DNA of 64,000 bases from an uncultured Lachnospiraceae bacterium (GTDB lineage Bacteria; Bacillota; Clostridia; Lachnospirales; Lachnospiraceae). Location: contig CAKRTC010000001.1 in assembly GCA_934402055.1 (NCBI GenBank), positions 189,259-253,258 of the forward strand. The letters are read 5' to 3'. The notes under the pieces were generated by a model, which was given only the letters and a program-made list of their open reading frames with translations, was not told where the DNA came from and did no database searches. Numbering within the stretch: position 1 is the first letter of the stretch; each line of letters starts with the position of its first letter. Of this stretch, positions 16,495 to 25,344 are shown piece by piece. A program made the translations under genes and the position numbers.

Positions 16495-17934
16495 ATGGCA
16501 AACGATAAGAAGTTAGTTGAAGATATTACATCCATGGATGTTGATTTTGCCCAGTGGTACACCGACGTAGTCAGAAAAGCCGAGCTTTGCGATTATTCAT
16601 CGGTAAAGGGCTGCATGATACTTGAGCCTGCAGGCTTTGCTATCTGGGAGATGATACAGTCGGAGCTTGATAAGCGCTTCAAGGCAACGGGCGTTGAGAA
16701 CTGCGCCATGCCTATGTTCATTCCGGAGGGACTCTTACAGAAGGAGAAGGATCATGTTGAGGGCTTTGCACCTGAGGTTGCATGGGTTACTCACGGAGGA
16801 TATGACCAGCTCCAGGAGAGACTCTGCGTAAGACCTACATCGGAGACACTTTTCTGTGATTATTATGAGCGCAAGATACATTCATACAGAGATCTTCCGA
16901 AGCTTCTCAATCAGTGGTGCTCGGTAGTACGTTGGGAGAAGACCACAAGACCTTTCCTTCGTTCAAGAGAGTTCTGGTGGCAGGAAGGACATACAGCTCA
17001 CGCAACAGCCGAGGAGGCTAAGGAACGTACAGAGCAGATGCTTAAGCTCTATGCGGATTTCTGTGAGGAGGTCCTTGCTATTCCGGTAGTAAGCGGTCAG
17101 AAGACAGAGAAGGAGCAGTTTGCCGGAGCCGAGGCTACATATACTATAGAGGCGCTCATGCATGACGGACAGGCACTTCAGTCAGGAACCTCACACAATT
17201 TCGGTGACGGTTTTGCAAGAGCCTTTGGTATACAGTACACGGATAAGGACAACAAGCTTCAGTACGTACACCAGACCTCATGGGGTGTGAGCACACGTAT
17301 AATCGGTGCGATCATAATGGTTCACGGCGATAACGAGGGACTTAAGCTTCCTCCTCACATCGCACCTACACAGATAATCATCTGTCCGGTAATGCAGCAG
17401 AAGGCAGGCGTACTTGATAAGGCTAATGAGCTTAAGGATACACTCACCAAGGCCGGCTTCAGAGTTAAGCTTGATGACAGAGACAAGACACCGGGCTTCA
17501 AGTTTGCCGATTCCGAGATGAGAGGAATCCCGCTCAGAATAGAGATCGGACCGAGAGACATAGAGAACGGACAGGCTGTTCTTGTAAGACGAGATACTCA
17601 CGAAAAGACAACGGCATCACTCGACAATATTGCAGAGTCTGCCGGACAGCTTCTTGAGGATATCCAGAACAGCATGTACGAGGCAGCAAAGGCTCATCTT
17701 GAGAAGCACACCTTCTCCGCACAGAATATAGATGAGATGGAGCATATACTTGACGAACAGAAGGGATTTGTCAAGGCTATGTGGTGCGGCAGCCGTGAGT
17801 GTGAAGAGGCTGTCAAAGAAAAAACAGGAGCTTCCTCACGTTGTATACCGTTTAAGCAGGAGCATATCGGAGATTGCTGCGTGAACTGCGGCAAGCCGGC
17901 AAGCAAAATGGTATATTGGGGCAGAGCATATTAA
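16495..17934 (+). CDS. proS: Prolyl-tRNA synthetase, short (eukaryote/archaeon-like) type
   Basis: The 479-residue length and the C-terminal zinc-binding extension (CGSRECEE...CCVNCGKPASKMVYWGRAY, ending in Tyr) mark the ProS type 3 group, which lacks the large editing insertion of E. coli ProRS. Class II motifs are present (motif 2 VVRWEKTTRPFLRSREFWWQEG, motif 3 near residue 265). It charges tRNA-Pro in the cytoplasm. The ATG at 16495 follows GGAGAG; an earlier in-frame ATG adds 11 unrelated residues. No T-box leader was found in the 238 bases upstream. Confidence 0.95.
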   Translation: MANDKKLVEDITSMDVDFAQWYTDVVRKAELCDYSSVKGCMILEPAGFAIWEMIQSELDKRFKATGVENCAMPMFIPEGLLQKEKDHVEGFAPEVAWVTHGGYDQLQERLCVRPTSETLFCDYYERKIHSYRDLPKLLNQWCSVVRWEKTTRPFLRSREFWWQEGHTAHATAEEAKERTEQMLKLYADFCEEVLAIPVVSGQKTEKEQFAGAEATYTIEALMHDGQALQSGTSHNFGDGFARAFGIQYTDKDNKLQYVHQTSWGVSTRIIGAIIMVHGDNEGLKLPPHIAPTQIIICPVMQQKAGVLDKANELKDTLTKAGFRVKLDDRDKTPGFKFADSEMRGIPLRIEIGPRDIENGQAVLVRRDTHEKTTASLDNIAESAGQLLEDIQNSMYEAAKAHLEKHTFSAQNIDEMEHILDEQKGFVKAMWCGSRECEEAVKEKTGASSRCIPFKQEHIGDCCVNCGKPASKMVYWGRAY

Positions 17935-18016
17935 TTTATCCTGATTGTTTATAATAAATATTAAGATTACTGTGTGATCGGTATTCCGGTGCAGTAAAAC
18001 AGGATCTTTGGACATG

Positions 18017-18056
18017 GGTAGGGACTGTCTCTTCGTTACCGAAGGACGGTCCCTAA
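18017..18056 (+). terminator. Hairpin between proS and cca (possible weak terminator)
   Basis: TAGGGAC-TGTC and GACG-GTCCCTA pair, and CTTCG/CGAAG extends the stem inside. The tail (ATTAT) is poor in T, so some read-through into cca is likely. Confidence 0.5.
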
Positions 18057-18075
18057 TTATCTATCGGACTTAATT

Positions 18076-19446
18076 ATGGCAAAAAGAAGCATCAAAAAAG
18101 AGAAAAATCTGCGAATAGAGCTCCCGGATAATGTTAAGCTTATCATATCCGAGCTTGAAAAAGCGGGATATGAGGCATACGCTGTCGGTGGCTGCGTAAG
18201 AGACAGCCTTATAGGAAGGATCCCGGGAGACTGGGATATCACCACTTCGGCTCTGCCGCAGGATATAAAGCGAACATTCAGGCGTACCGTGGATACGGGT
18301 ATCGAGCATGGTACTGTTACCGTACTTATCGGTGATTCTTCATATGAAGTAACTACCTACAGGATAGACGGAGAGTACAAGGACAGCCGTCATCCTTCAA
18401 GCGTTCGCTTTACCGATGCGATAAGCGAGGATCTGCGCAGGAGAGATTTCACGATAAATGCGATGGCATACAATGACAAAAGCGGTATCGTGGATCTGTT
18501 CGGAGGCAGAGAGGATCTGGAGACCGGTATCATAAGAAGCGTAGGAGATGCCAATGAGCGCTTTGATGAGGATGCACTCAGGATATTAAGAGCTGTGAGA
18601 TTTGCCGCACAGCTTGATTTTGATATTGATTCGATGACACGTGATGCCATAGCACAGCACGCACCGAGACTTAAGGCAGTGTCTAAGGAACGTGTATTGG
18701 TCGAGATAAGCAAGCTTATCTGTTCGGCACATATAGAGCGTATTGCGGATATATTCCAGCTCGGCATAGTTCCGTATATAGCAAAACATTTTCGTGAGAT
18801 CAATATTGCACAGATAGCGGAACTTAAGAGGTCTGCTTTGGAAGCTTATGTCGGATATGAGTTTGATCACGAAGGAACTATGGCTGAATCTGAGGCGGCT
18901 GAAAATGATGAGAGCTTCATACCTGAGAGCGCCTTTAATCTGTGTATGGCTTGTCCGGTAAAATATCGCTACATCCGCTTTGCTTATCTTACGGAAGGCA
19001 TGGATGCCAATAATATAGATGCTATGCTTAAGGATCTTAAATCGGACAATATTACCAGAAAAAATGCGGTGATACTTGCCAAGCATATACTTACAGCTAT
19101 AGCTCCGGATCAGACGGAGCTTAAGCGTGTTATGTCTGAGATGGAGCCTGAGCTCTTTGTAGGACTCCTTAAGATGAAACTTATTTCTTCAAGAACGAGA
19201 GCTTATCAGCTAAAGTGCGCAGACGGTTCCGAAGATCTCAGAGAACTGTTTATGATAGCAGAACAGATCGACCGAAATGATGAGCCTGTATACCTGTCGG
19301 AGCTTGCGGTAAGCGGTGCCGATATAATTTCCGAAGGCATAGGCGAAGGTCCCGAGATAGGCAGACTGCTGCATAAGATGCAGGAAGCAGTCTGGGCGGA
19401 GCCTGAGCATAATACAAAGGAATGGTTGTTGGCAAACATAAGATGA
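18076..19446 (+). CDS. cca: CCA-adding tRNA nucleotidyltransferase
   Basis: This 456-residue polymerase-beta-like nucleotidyltransferase has the signature AVGGCVRDSLIG (near residue 37) with the metal-binding DWDITT after it, the RRDFTINAMA motif and the head/neck element RILRAVRFAAQL. It adds or repairs the 3' CCA of tRNAs. The C-terminal half is divergent and no HD domain is evident. The ribosome site is weak. The next gene starts 4 bases after its stop. Confidence 0.92.
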   Translation: MAKRSIKKEKNLRIELPDNVKLIISELEKAGYEAYAVGGCVRDSLIGRIPGDWDITTSALPQDIKRTFRRTVDTGIEHGTVTVLIGDSSYEVTTYRIDGEYKDSRHPSSVRFTDAISEDLRRRDFTINAMAYNDKSGIVDLFGGREDLETGIIRSVGDANERFDEDALRILRAVRFAAQLDFDIDSMTRDAIAQHAPRLKAVSKERVLVEISKLICSAHIERIADIFQLGIVPYIAKHFREINIAQIAELKRSALEAYVGYEFDHEGTMAESEAAENDESFIPESAFNLCMACPVKYRYIRFAYLTEGMDANNIDAMLKDLKSDNITRKNAVILAKHILTAIAPDQTELKRVMSEMEPELFVGLLKMKLISSRTRAYQLKCADGSEDLRELFMIAEQIDRNDEPVYLSELAVSGADIISEGIGEGPEIGRLLHKMQEAVWAEPEHNTKEWLLANIR

Positions 19447-19450
19447 TCTG

Positions 19451-20542
19451 ATGGCACTCTTTACATCGAAAAGACAATATATTTCACAGCATACCCGAAG
19501 AGGTAAGGCACAAAGAGACATGAGACTCGATAATGTGCGCGGCGTACTGATAATACTGGTTGTTATCGGTCATTTTTTGTTGCCGCTGCTTAGTTCCGAG
19601 ACACGTCTTATAATAGGTCTGATCTATCTGATCTATGCATTTCATATGCCTTGCTTTGTTATGCTCTCCGGATATTACTCCAAGAGTATATATTCGAACG
19701 GAAGGTTCCGCTGGGGCAAGGTGGTTCAGATGCTGTGGCTGTACGTGGTATACGAAACGGTGGTGTATTTTACGGAAGGACTTGCCTACGGCTATGTCGG
19801 ACCTATGCCTAACTTTCTGCATGAAAACGGAGCTCCGTGGTACCTGCTTGCACTTGCGCTATGGGAGCTGAGCATACCGGTCTTTCACAGATTCAGAGGC
19901 AAAAGGAGCTCGATCTATGTAACTATAGCCATGTTTATAGCGGTCTCATTCCTGAAATATGTAATACAGATCGACGATTTTTTATCCATGGACAGGGTCA
20001 TTACATTCATGCCATTCTTTTATCTGGGATATTTCAGCAGTCAGCTTCAGCTGGATAAATATCTTATAAGCCGATACCGAAGACCGGTGGATTACGCAGC
20101 TTGTTTTTTTGCGGTTTTTATCCTGCTCGGAATGAAAACTCTGTTGTTTAAGTATAATCTGGTGGTCTACGGAGCAGACTATCGGCGCTATGCTCCGGAT
20201 ATGGAAGCATGGAAATGGCTCATTAATCTTATCTGGTATGCCGTTGCATTGTGTATGTCGCTCGGACTTATAGGTATTGTGCTCAACCGTCGTATGCTTA
20301 TAATAACGAAGCTCGGCATGAATACTCTGCCTATATACTTTATACACAGACCGATAAGAGATCTGTTGGAATTTGCGGGTCTGTATGAAATGATAGATCC
20401 TTTTAACAGAATGCATGTGCTTATGCTTGTGGTTTTCAGCATACTGCTGACTATTATATTGGGAAACGGACTTGTATCGGGAGGAATTAACAGATTGCGC
20501 TCCGTCTTCGACCCCTTGCTTGAAAAACATAATGCGCTGTGA
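19451..20542 (+). CDS. Membrane acyltransferase, family 3 (OafA/YrhL-like)
   Basis: This 363-residue protein has about ten membrane segments and the family 3 acyltransferase signature LDNVRGVLIILVVIGHF (near residue 25), whose Arg and His are the conserved catalytic-region residues, then FHMPCFVMLSGY. Members O-acetylate polysaccharides or peptidoglycan. It follows cca by 4 bases without a clear ribosome site, so translation may be coupled. A start at the ATG of MRLDNVRG (19520) is an alternative. The acceptor is unknown. Confidence 0.8.
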   Translation: MALFTSKRQYISQHTRRGKAQRDMRLDNVRGVLIILVVIGHFLLPLLSSETRLIIGLIYLIYAFHMPCFVMLSGYYSKSIYSNGRFRWGKVVQMLWLYVVYETVVYFTEGLAYGYVGPMPNFLHENGAPWYLLALALWELSIPVFHRFRGKRSSIYVTIAMFIAVSFLKYVIQIDDFLSMDRVITFMPFFYLGYFSSQLQLDKYLISRYRRPVDYAACFFAVFILLGMKTLLFKYNLVVYGADYRRYAPDMEAWKWLINLIWYAVALCMSLGLIGIVLNRRMLIITKLGMNTLPIYFIHRPIRDLLEFAGLYEMIDPFNRMHVLMLVVFSILLTIILGNGLVSGGINRLRSVFDPLLEKHNAL

Positions 20543-20759
20543 TAAACTTTTCAATGGATTACTCTCGAAATATAGGGAGATTTTTCAGAGATTTGTATAT
20601 GCCCGGGCTGTGATAATTATGAAACCGGGGACAAAAACTTAGGATTTCGACACAAGTTTGCTTACAGGAGGGTTTTTGATCCCAAAGATCATAATATGAA
20701 ATCGGCAGGCTCGGGAAATTAAGACTTATAGATATATTCAGCAGAGAAGGACAGGCAAA

Positions 20760-21764
20760 ATGGCATTATTTTCACTCATGTCAAATGACATAGGCATAGA
20801 TCTCGGAACAGCAACAATATTGGTATATATCAAGGGCAAGGGCGTTGTGCTCAGAGAGCCTTCGGTAGTAGCGGTGGACCGTACAAGCGGCAATGTTGTT
20901 GCATACGGAGAGGATGCAAGGCTTATGCTCGGACGTACCCCGGGCAATCTTAAGGCGGTTAGACCGCTTCGTCAGGGCGTGATTTCGGATTATACCCTTA
21001 CGGAGAAGCTGCTTAAGCATTTTATAGATAAGGCAGTCGGAAAGAAGACACTTCGTAAGCCTAGAGTTGCTGTATGTATCCCGTCGGGAGCAACTGAGGT
21101 CGAGAAGAAGGCTGTCGAGGATGCCACATATCAGGCAGGAGCAAGAGAGGTTACGATTATAGAGGAGCCCGTTGCGGCTGCCATAGGCGCAGGCATAGAT
21201 ATATCAAAGCCGTTCGGTAATATTGTGGTGGATATCGGAGGCGGTACTGCGGATATTGCGGTTATCTCCCTCGGAGGTCCGGTAGTATCCGAGTCGGTCA
21301 AGGTTGCAGGTGATGATTTTGACGAGGCAATCGTTCGTTATATGCGAAAGAAACACAATCTTCTTATCGGAGAGCGAACAGCCGAGGATATCAAGATAGG
21401 TGTAGGATGCGTATACAAGAGACCGGAAAATCTTGTTATGGAGGTTCGGGGCAGAAACCTTGTTACCGGTCTGCCGAAGACCGTTCAGGTCACCTCCGAT
21501 GAGACGATGGAGGCATTTGCAGATTCCGCATCACAGATAGTAAATGCCGTACATAATGTGCTTGAGCGTACTCCGCCGGAGCTTGCTTCGGATATCTATG
21601 AGAGAGGCATCATTATGACAGGCGGAGGCTCACTTGTATACGGTCTCGATAAGCTTATCGAGGAAAAAACAGGTATAACCACTATGGTCGCAGAGGATCC
21701 TTTGTCTGCGGTTGCCATAGGTACGGGCAAGTTTATTGAGCTTGCCAATGCGCAGGAGGAATAA
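20760..21764 (+). CDS. mreB: MreB/Mbl rod-shape-determining actin homologue
   Basis: The 334 residues show the actin-fold nucleotide motifs IGIDLGTATILVYIKGKG (phosphate 1), VDIGGGTADIAVIS (phosphate 2, near 160) and MTGGGSLVYGLDK (adenosine motif, near 285). It forms membrane-bound filaments that guide lateral wall synthesis. No mreC or mreD follows, which suggests an Mbl-type stand-alone copy. The 217 bases upstream hold no recognised regulatory fold. Its last codons overlap the reading frame of recD2 and include an AGGAGG that serves the next gene. Confidence 0.93.
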   Translation: MALFSLMSNDIGIDLGTATILVYIKGKGVVLREPSVVAVDRTSGNVVAYGEDARLMLGRTPGNLKAVRPLRQGVISDYTLTEKLLKHFIDKAVGKKTLRKPRVAVCIPSGATEVEKKAVEDATYQAGAREVTIIEEPVAAAIGAGIDISKPFGNIVVDIGGGTADIAVISLGGPVVSESVKVAGDDFDEAIVRYMRKKHNLLIGERTAEDIKIGVGCVYKRPENLVMEVRGRNLVTGLPKTVQVTSDETMEAFADSASQIVNAVHNVLERTPPELASDIYERGIIMTGGGSLVYGLDKLIEEKTGITTMVAEDPLSAVAIGTGKFIELANAQEE

Positions 21765-24096
21765 GAAACTGCAGACCGTCAGAGCATATATAGAGAATAT
21801 TGTTTATCATAACGAGGATAATCATTATTCCGTATTGGATGCCTCGCTTGATGGAGAGCCCATCACACTTGTAGGCTATTTTCCTTATATAAGTCCCGGA
21901 GAGACTCTTGAGGTCTCCGGGGACTACACATCACATCCGGTATACGGTGAACAATTTTCCGCATCATCTTTTACCGTGGTTCCGCCTGAAGGGGCAGGCG
22001 CTATCGAGCGTTACCTCGCAGGCGGTGCCGTCAAAGGCATCGGCCCTTCACTTGCAAAACGCATAGTCAGAAAATTCAAATCAGATACATTCAGAATAAT
22101 GGAAGAGGAACCGGAACGTCTTGCCGAGATCAAGGGCATCAGTATGATGATGGCAATGAATATCTCTGAGCAGACCGAACTCAAGAAAAACATGCGTGAG
22201 GCAATAATGTTCATGCAGGAGTACGGTATAGGTTCTGTTGTTGCCAATCGTATCTACGATAAATACGGTCCGGCTCTCTATAATATAATCAAGACCAATC
22301 CATATAAGCTGACAGATGAGGTAGAGGGAGTCGGCTTTAAAACCGCAGACAGTATAGCCTTAAAACAAGGTCTTCCGGCTGACTCCGAATTCAGGGTAAG
22401 AAGCGGAATTATATATGTGCTTTCCGCAGCAGGGGCTGACGGACATACCTGGGTACCGGAAAAAACTCTCACTCGCATGTGTTCGGAGCTCTTGGGACTG
22501 AATATACAGGATATAGAGTCGCATCTTATATCGCTTCAGATAGACGGCAGGATAGTGATCATAGAAAGGCCCGGACAGGATACTCAGGTTTATCTTGCTA
22601 CGTATTATTATACCGAAAAAGAGATAGCAGAGAGACTTAAGAGTCTTGCGATAAAGGGCGAATATGATGAGGCTTTTGCTGACAAGCGTATAGATAAGCT
22701 TGAAAAGGCAAGCGGCATCGTGCTTGACTTAAAGCAAAGGGAAGCAGTCAAAGCCTCGGTAGGAAACGGTGTACTCATCATTACCGGAGGACCCGGTACC
22801 GGTAAGACTACTACCATCAACACTTTGATAGGATATTTTTCCGAGGATCATGATGAGATCGCACTTGCGGCACCGACAGGCAGAGCTGCAAAGCGCATGA
22901 CTGAAGCAACAGGCTCCGAAGCCAAGACCATACACAGACTATTGGAGTATACAGGAGTTCCGGGTGAGGGTAATGCACCGGGAACGACCGCAAAATATGA
23001 GGGTAACTTTGCACCGCCGGGGGCATCAGTTCCATACGGAGGAAGCGGTAACGCAGGTGGTTCGGGAAGTACTTCCGGAAAGGGAAGGTTCCTCAGAGAT
23101 GAGAAGGATCCGCTTGAGGCAGACCTTGTTATTATAGATGAGATGTCCATGGTTGACATTTTCCTTATGAATGCCTTGCTCAAGGCGATAGTGCCTGGAA
23201 CGAGAGTTATATTTGCGGGAGACCATAATCAGCTTCCGTCTGTAGGAGCAGGCAATGTATTAAGAGACATGATAGCCTCGGGATGCATTAGGACCGTTCG
23301 TTTGGAGCATGTATTCAGACAGGCGGCACAGTCCGACATTGTATCGAATGCTCACAAGATAAATAACGGCGAGGCTGTGGATCTTACAAAAAAAAGTAAG
23401 GACTTTCTGTTTATCAGGAGTTCCAGACCTGAAGTAATACTTGATTCGCTAAGGAAACTGATCACTGATAAGCTTCCGAATTACGTGGGATGTTCAAGCT
23501 TTGAGATACAGGTACTTACTGCGACGAAGAAAGGAGCACTCGGAGTCGAAGCTATCAACAGAGAGCTGCAGCAATATCTGAATCCGCCGGCTAAGAACAA
23601 GGCCGAACGAAAAAACGGCGGCAATATACTGCGTGTCGGTGACAAGGTCATGCAGATGAAAAATGACTATGATATCGAATGGACGGTATATGATCGGCGC
23701 GGAATGCCGAAAGAACACGGAGCGGGACTCTTTAACGGCGATATCGGGCGTGTTGTCAAAGTAGATAATGATAAGGATACGGTTACCATTGCTTTTGATG
23801 AGCATAAGAATGCCGTATACGACAGAAAACAGATACTTAATGTAGAGCTGGCATATGCAGTTACCGTACACAAATCACAAGGCAGCGAATATCCGGCTGT
23901 AGTTATGCCTATGTTTAACGGACCGCATCTGCTCATGAACCGCAATCTGCTCTATACTGCGGTGACCAGAGCTAAGAAATGCGTCTGTATGGTGGGGCTC
24001 CCTCAGGTATTTGAGGAAATGGAGAGAAATGAAGATGAAAATAAACGTTTCTCGGGACTTTGTGACAGAATTATTGAAGGATATGATATATCCTGA
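21748..24096 (+). CDS. recD2: RecD2-type ATP-dependent DNA helicase
   Basis: The protein has an N-terminal OB-like region, tandem helix-hairpin-helix motifs (GIGPSLAKRI and following), and a superfamily 1B helicase core with Walker A GGPGTGKTT (Lys near 353), Walker B LVIIDEMSMVD, and the C-terminal UvrD-like VHKSQGSE and LLYTAVTRAKK motifs. About 45 Gly/Ser/Pro-rich residues (roughly 402-446) are inserted just before Walker B. The ATG given here has no ribosome site. AGGAGG at 21754-21759 sits 9 bases before an in-frame CTG (21769) that would begin LQTVRAYIEN, the usual N-terminus of the family, so the true start may be that CTG. Confidence 0.92.
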   Translation: MRRRNKKLQTVRAYIENIVYHNEDNHYSVLDASLDGEPITLVGYFPYISPGETLEVSGDYTSHPVYGEQFSASSFTVVPPEGAGAIERYLAGGAVKGIGPSLAKRIVRKFKSDTFRIMEEEPERLAEIKGISMMMAMNISEQTELKKNMREAIMFMQEYGIGSVVANRIYDKYGPALYNIIKTNPYKLTDEVEGVGFKTADSIALKQGLPADSEFRVRSGIIYVLSAAGADGHTWVPEKTLTRMCSELLGLNIQDIESHLISLQIDGRIVIIERPGQDTQVYLATYYYTEKEIAERLKSLAIKGEYDEAFADKRIDKLEKASGIVLDLKQREAVKASVGNGVLIITGGPGTGKTTTINTLIGYFSEDHDEIALAAPTGRAAKRMTEATGSEAKTIHRLLEYTGVPGEGNAPGTTAKYEGNFAPPGASVPYGGSGNAGGSGSTSGKGRFLRDEKDPLEADLVIIDEMSMVDIFLMNALLKAIVPGTRVIFAGDHNQLPSVGAGNVLRDMIASGCIRTVRLEHVFRQAAQSDIVSNAHKINNGEAVDLTKKSKDFLFIRSSRPEVILDSLRKLITDKLPNYVGCSSFEIQVLTATKKGALGVEAINRELQQYLNPPAKNKAERKNGGNILRVGDKVMQMKNDYDIEWTVYDRRGMPKEHGAGLFNGDIGRVVKVDNDKDTVTIAFDEHKNAVYDRKQILNVELAYAVTVHKSQGSEYPAVVMPMFNGPHLLMNRNLLYTAVTRAKKCVCMVGLPQVFEEMERNEDENKRFSGLCDRIIEGYDIS

Positions 24097-24922
24097 GCTT
24101 TGTCCGATATGCGGCGATGCTATCCCTATGGCGGATCGTGCCGCATACCACAAGGCTTGGGAACGCATGCAGCAATTAAGAAAGCGGTGCAACAGCTCCG
24201 GGCTCAGACAAAAAGAGATACACCGCATAGGTGCTTTGACAGCTGAGGAAGGATCATTTCGGCAAGAACTGCCTATGCTGTATGACGGATTGATTTGTCA
24301 GGGCTGTCAAAAGGAACTTAAGCTGATAGGAGAGGACTGCTGCGAAAAATGCGGAAAACGCATATCCGACGGAAGCGGTTTGTGCAGCGATTGCAAACAG
24401 CATGACAGAAGCTTTGTTCAGTGCAGAAGCCTTATGGATTATGATGAACGCATGCGTGATATCATGGCTGATATAAAATATAATTCCAAACGCGAGTATT
24501 TGTCGCTGTTGGCATTACTTACAGCCGACAGGCTGGGCAAATGGATAGTAGAAAAACAGATCGATTACATCATACCGGTTCCGGTACATGAAAGCCGTCT
24601 CAGAAAACGCGGCTATAATCAGTCGGAGATCCTCTGTGAGGATATAGGACTGTATCTTGGCATCCCCGTAAGAAAAGACATAATAGTAAGAAACAAAAAA
24701 ACTGCGGCACAAAAGGAATTAAATGCCGGAGAGAGACTGCTCAATCTTCAGCAGGCATTTGTAGTACAAAAAAGGCTTCCGTACGGATGTACTGCACTGA
24801 TAGTTGATGATATTTATACAACAGGTTCCACCATGGAGTGCTGCAGCTTAAGTCTTATGAGAGCAGGCGCCGGAAGAGTCTACGGAATAAGCATATGCTC
24901 CGGCGAAGATAAGAAGGCTTGA
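24035..24922 (+). CDS. comF: ComF-family phosphoribosyltransferase-like protein
   Basis: The 295 residues hold a split zinc-binding N-terminus (CPICG near residue 20; CQGCQ, CEKCG, CSDC near 90-120) and a PRTase domain with PVPVHESRLRKRGYNQSE and the PRPP loop ALIVDDIYTTGST. ComF proteins act in uptake of single-stranded DNA during competence. About 60 residues separate the first zinc knuckle from the rest, longer than usual. The ATG at 24035 follows GGAGAG by 8 bases and overlaps the recD2 end by 62 bases, so the two are translationally linked. Confidence 0.88.
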   Translation: MKINVSRDFVTELLKDMIYPELCPICGDAIPMADRAAYHKAWERMQQLRKRCNSSGLRQKEIHRIGALTAEEGSFRQELPMLYDGLICQGCQKELKLIGEDCCEKCGKRISDGSGLCSDCKQHDRSFVQCRSLMDYDERMRDIMADIKYNSKREYLSLLALLTADRLGKWIVEKQIDYIIPVPVHESRLRKRGYNQSEILCEDIGLYLGIPVRKDIIVRNKKTAAQKELNAGERLLNLQQAFVVQKRLPYGCTALIVDDIYTTGSTMECCSLSLMRAGAGRVYGISICSGEDKKA

Positions 24923-25142
24923 AAAAAGTCTGCATGCCGGGCAGAACAACGGAAACAATATACATTTCCGGCAAATATGTGTATTTAATAAATGCAGTTA
25001 TACTTTGAGATTGATACTCTTGCACAAATCTCAGAACAATTCTTGAGTAAATAAGACAAGAAAAACAAGCGATTAGGATAAAATGACAAGAATTAAGTGT
25101 ACAATCCTGAGTTTGCTTGTGATATGTGCACAAATGGCAACT

Positions 25143-25171
25143 TGATTTTGAAAGGTTAAACGTGCTACAAT
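25143..25171 (+). promoter_or_regulatory. Promoter with embedded operator-like box upstream of dctP copy 1
   Basis: TTGATT (25143-25148) and TACAAT (25166-25171) are 17 bases apart. The spacer contains TTGAAAGGTTAAACGT (25148-25163), 15 of 16 bases the same as a box inside the ilvD promoter. TTTTGAA and TTCAAAA also form an inverted repeat here. The rest of the 422-base gap 24923-25344 is AT-rich with a weak CATGCCGG/CCGGCA hairpin after comF (about 24933-24972). Confidence 0.55.
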
Positions 25172-25275
25172 TCAAAATGTCAGTTGAGAAATGTATTACA
25201 AGATACATTTATTGCAGCTCAGCCGATATCATGCCGAACGATCGTGTCGGCGGTAACTATCTGTTATTCAGATAT

Positions 25276-25311
25276 AAGAGTATCTTTGATAGGGGTATCA
25301 AAGGCTCTTAG
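25276..25311 (+). promoter_or_regulatory. Hairpin in the leader of dctP copy 1
   Basis: TAAGAG-TA-TCTTTGAT and ATCAAAG-G-CTCTTA pair around AGGGGT, 34 bases before the start codon. There is no T-tract, so an mRNA-stability or translation role is more likely than termination. Confidence 0.45.
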
Positions 25312-25344
25312 AAGTAATTTTCCAAGGATAGAAGGGAGAAAATG

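Noticed and set aside
25126..25311. 61-codon plus-strand ORF upstream of dctP copy 1
   Set aside because: It covers a promoter and a leader hairpin and has no coding character.
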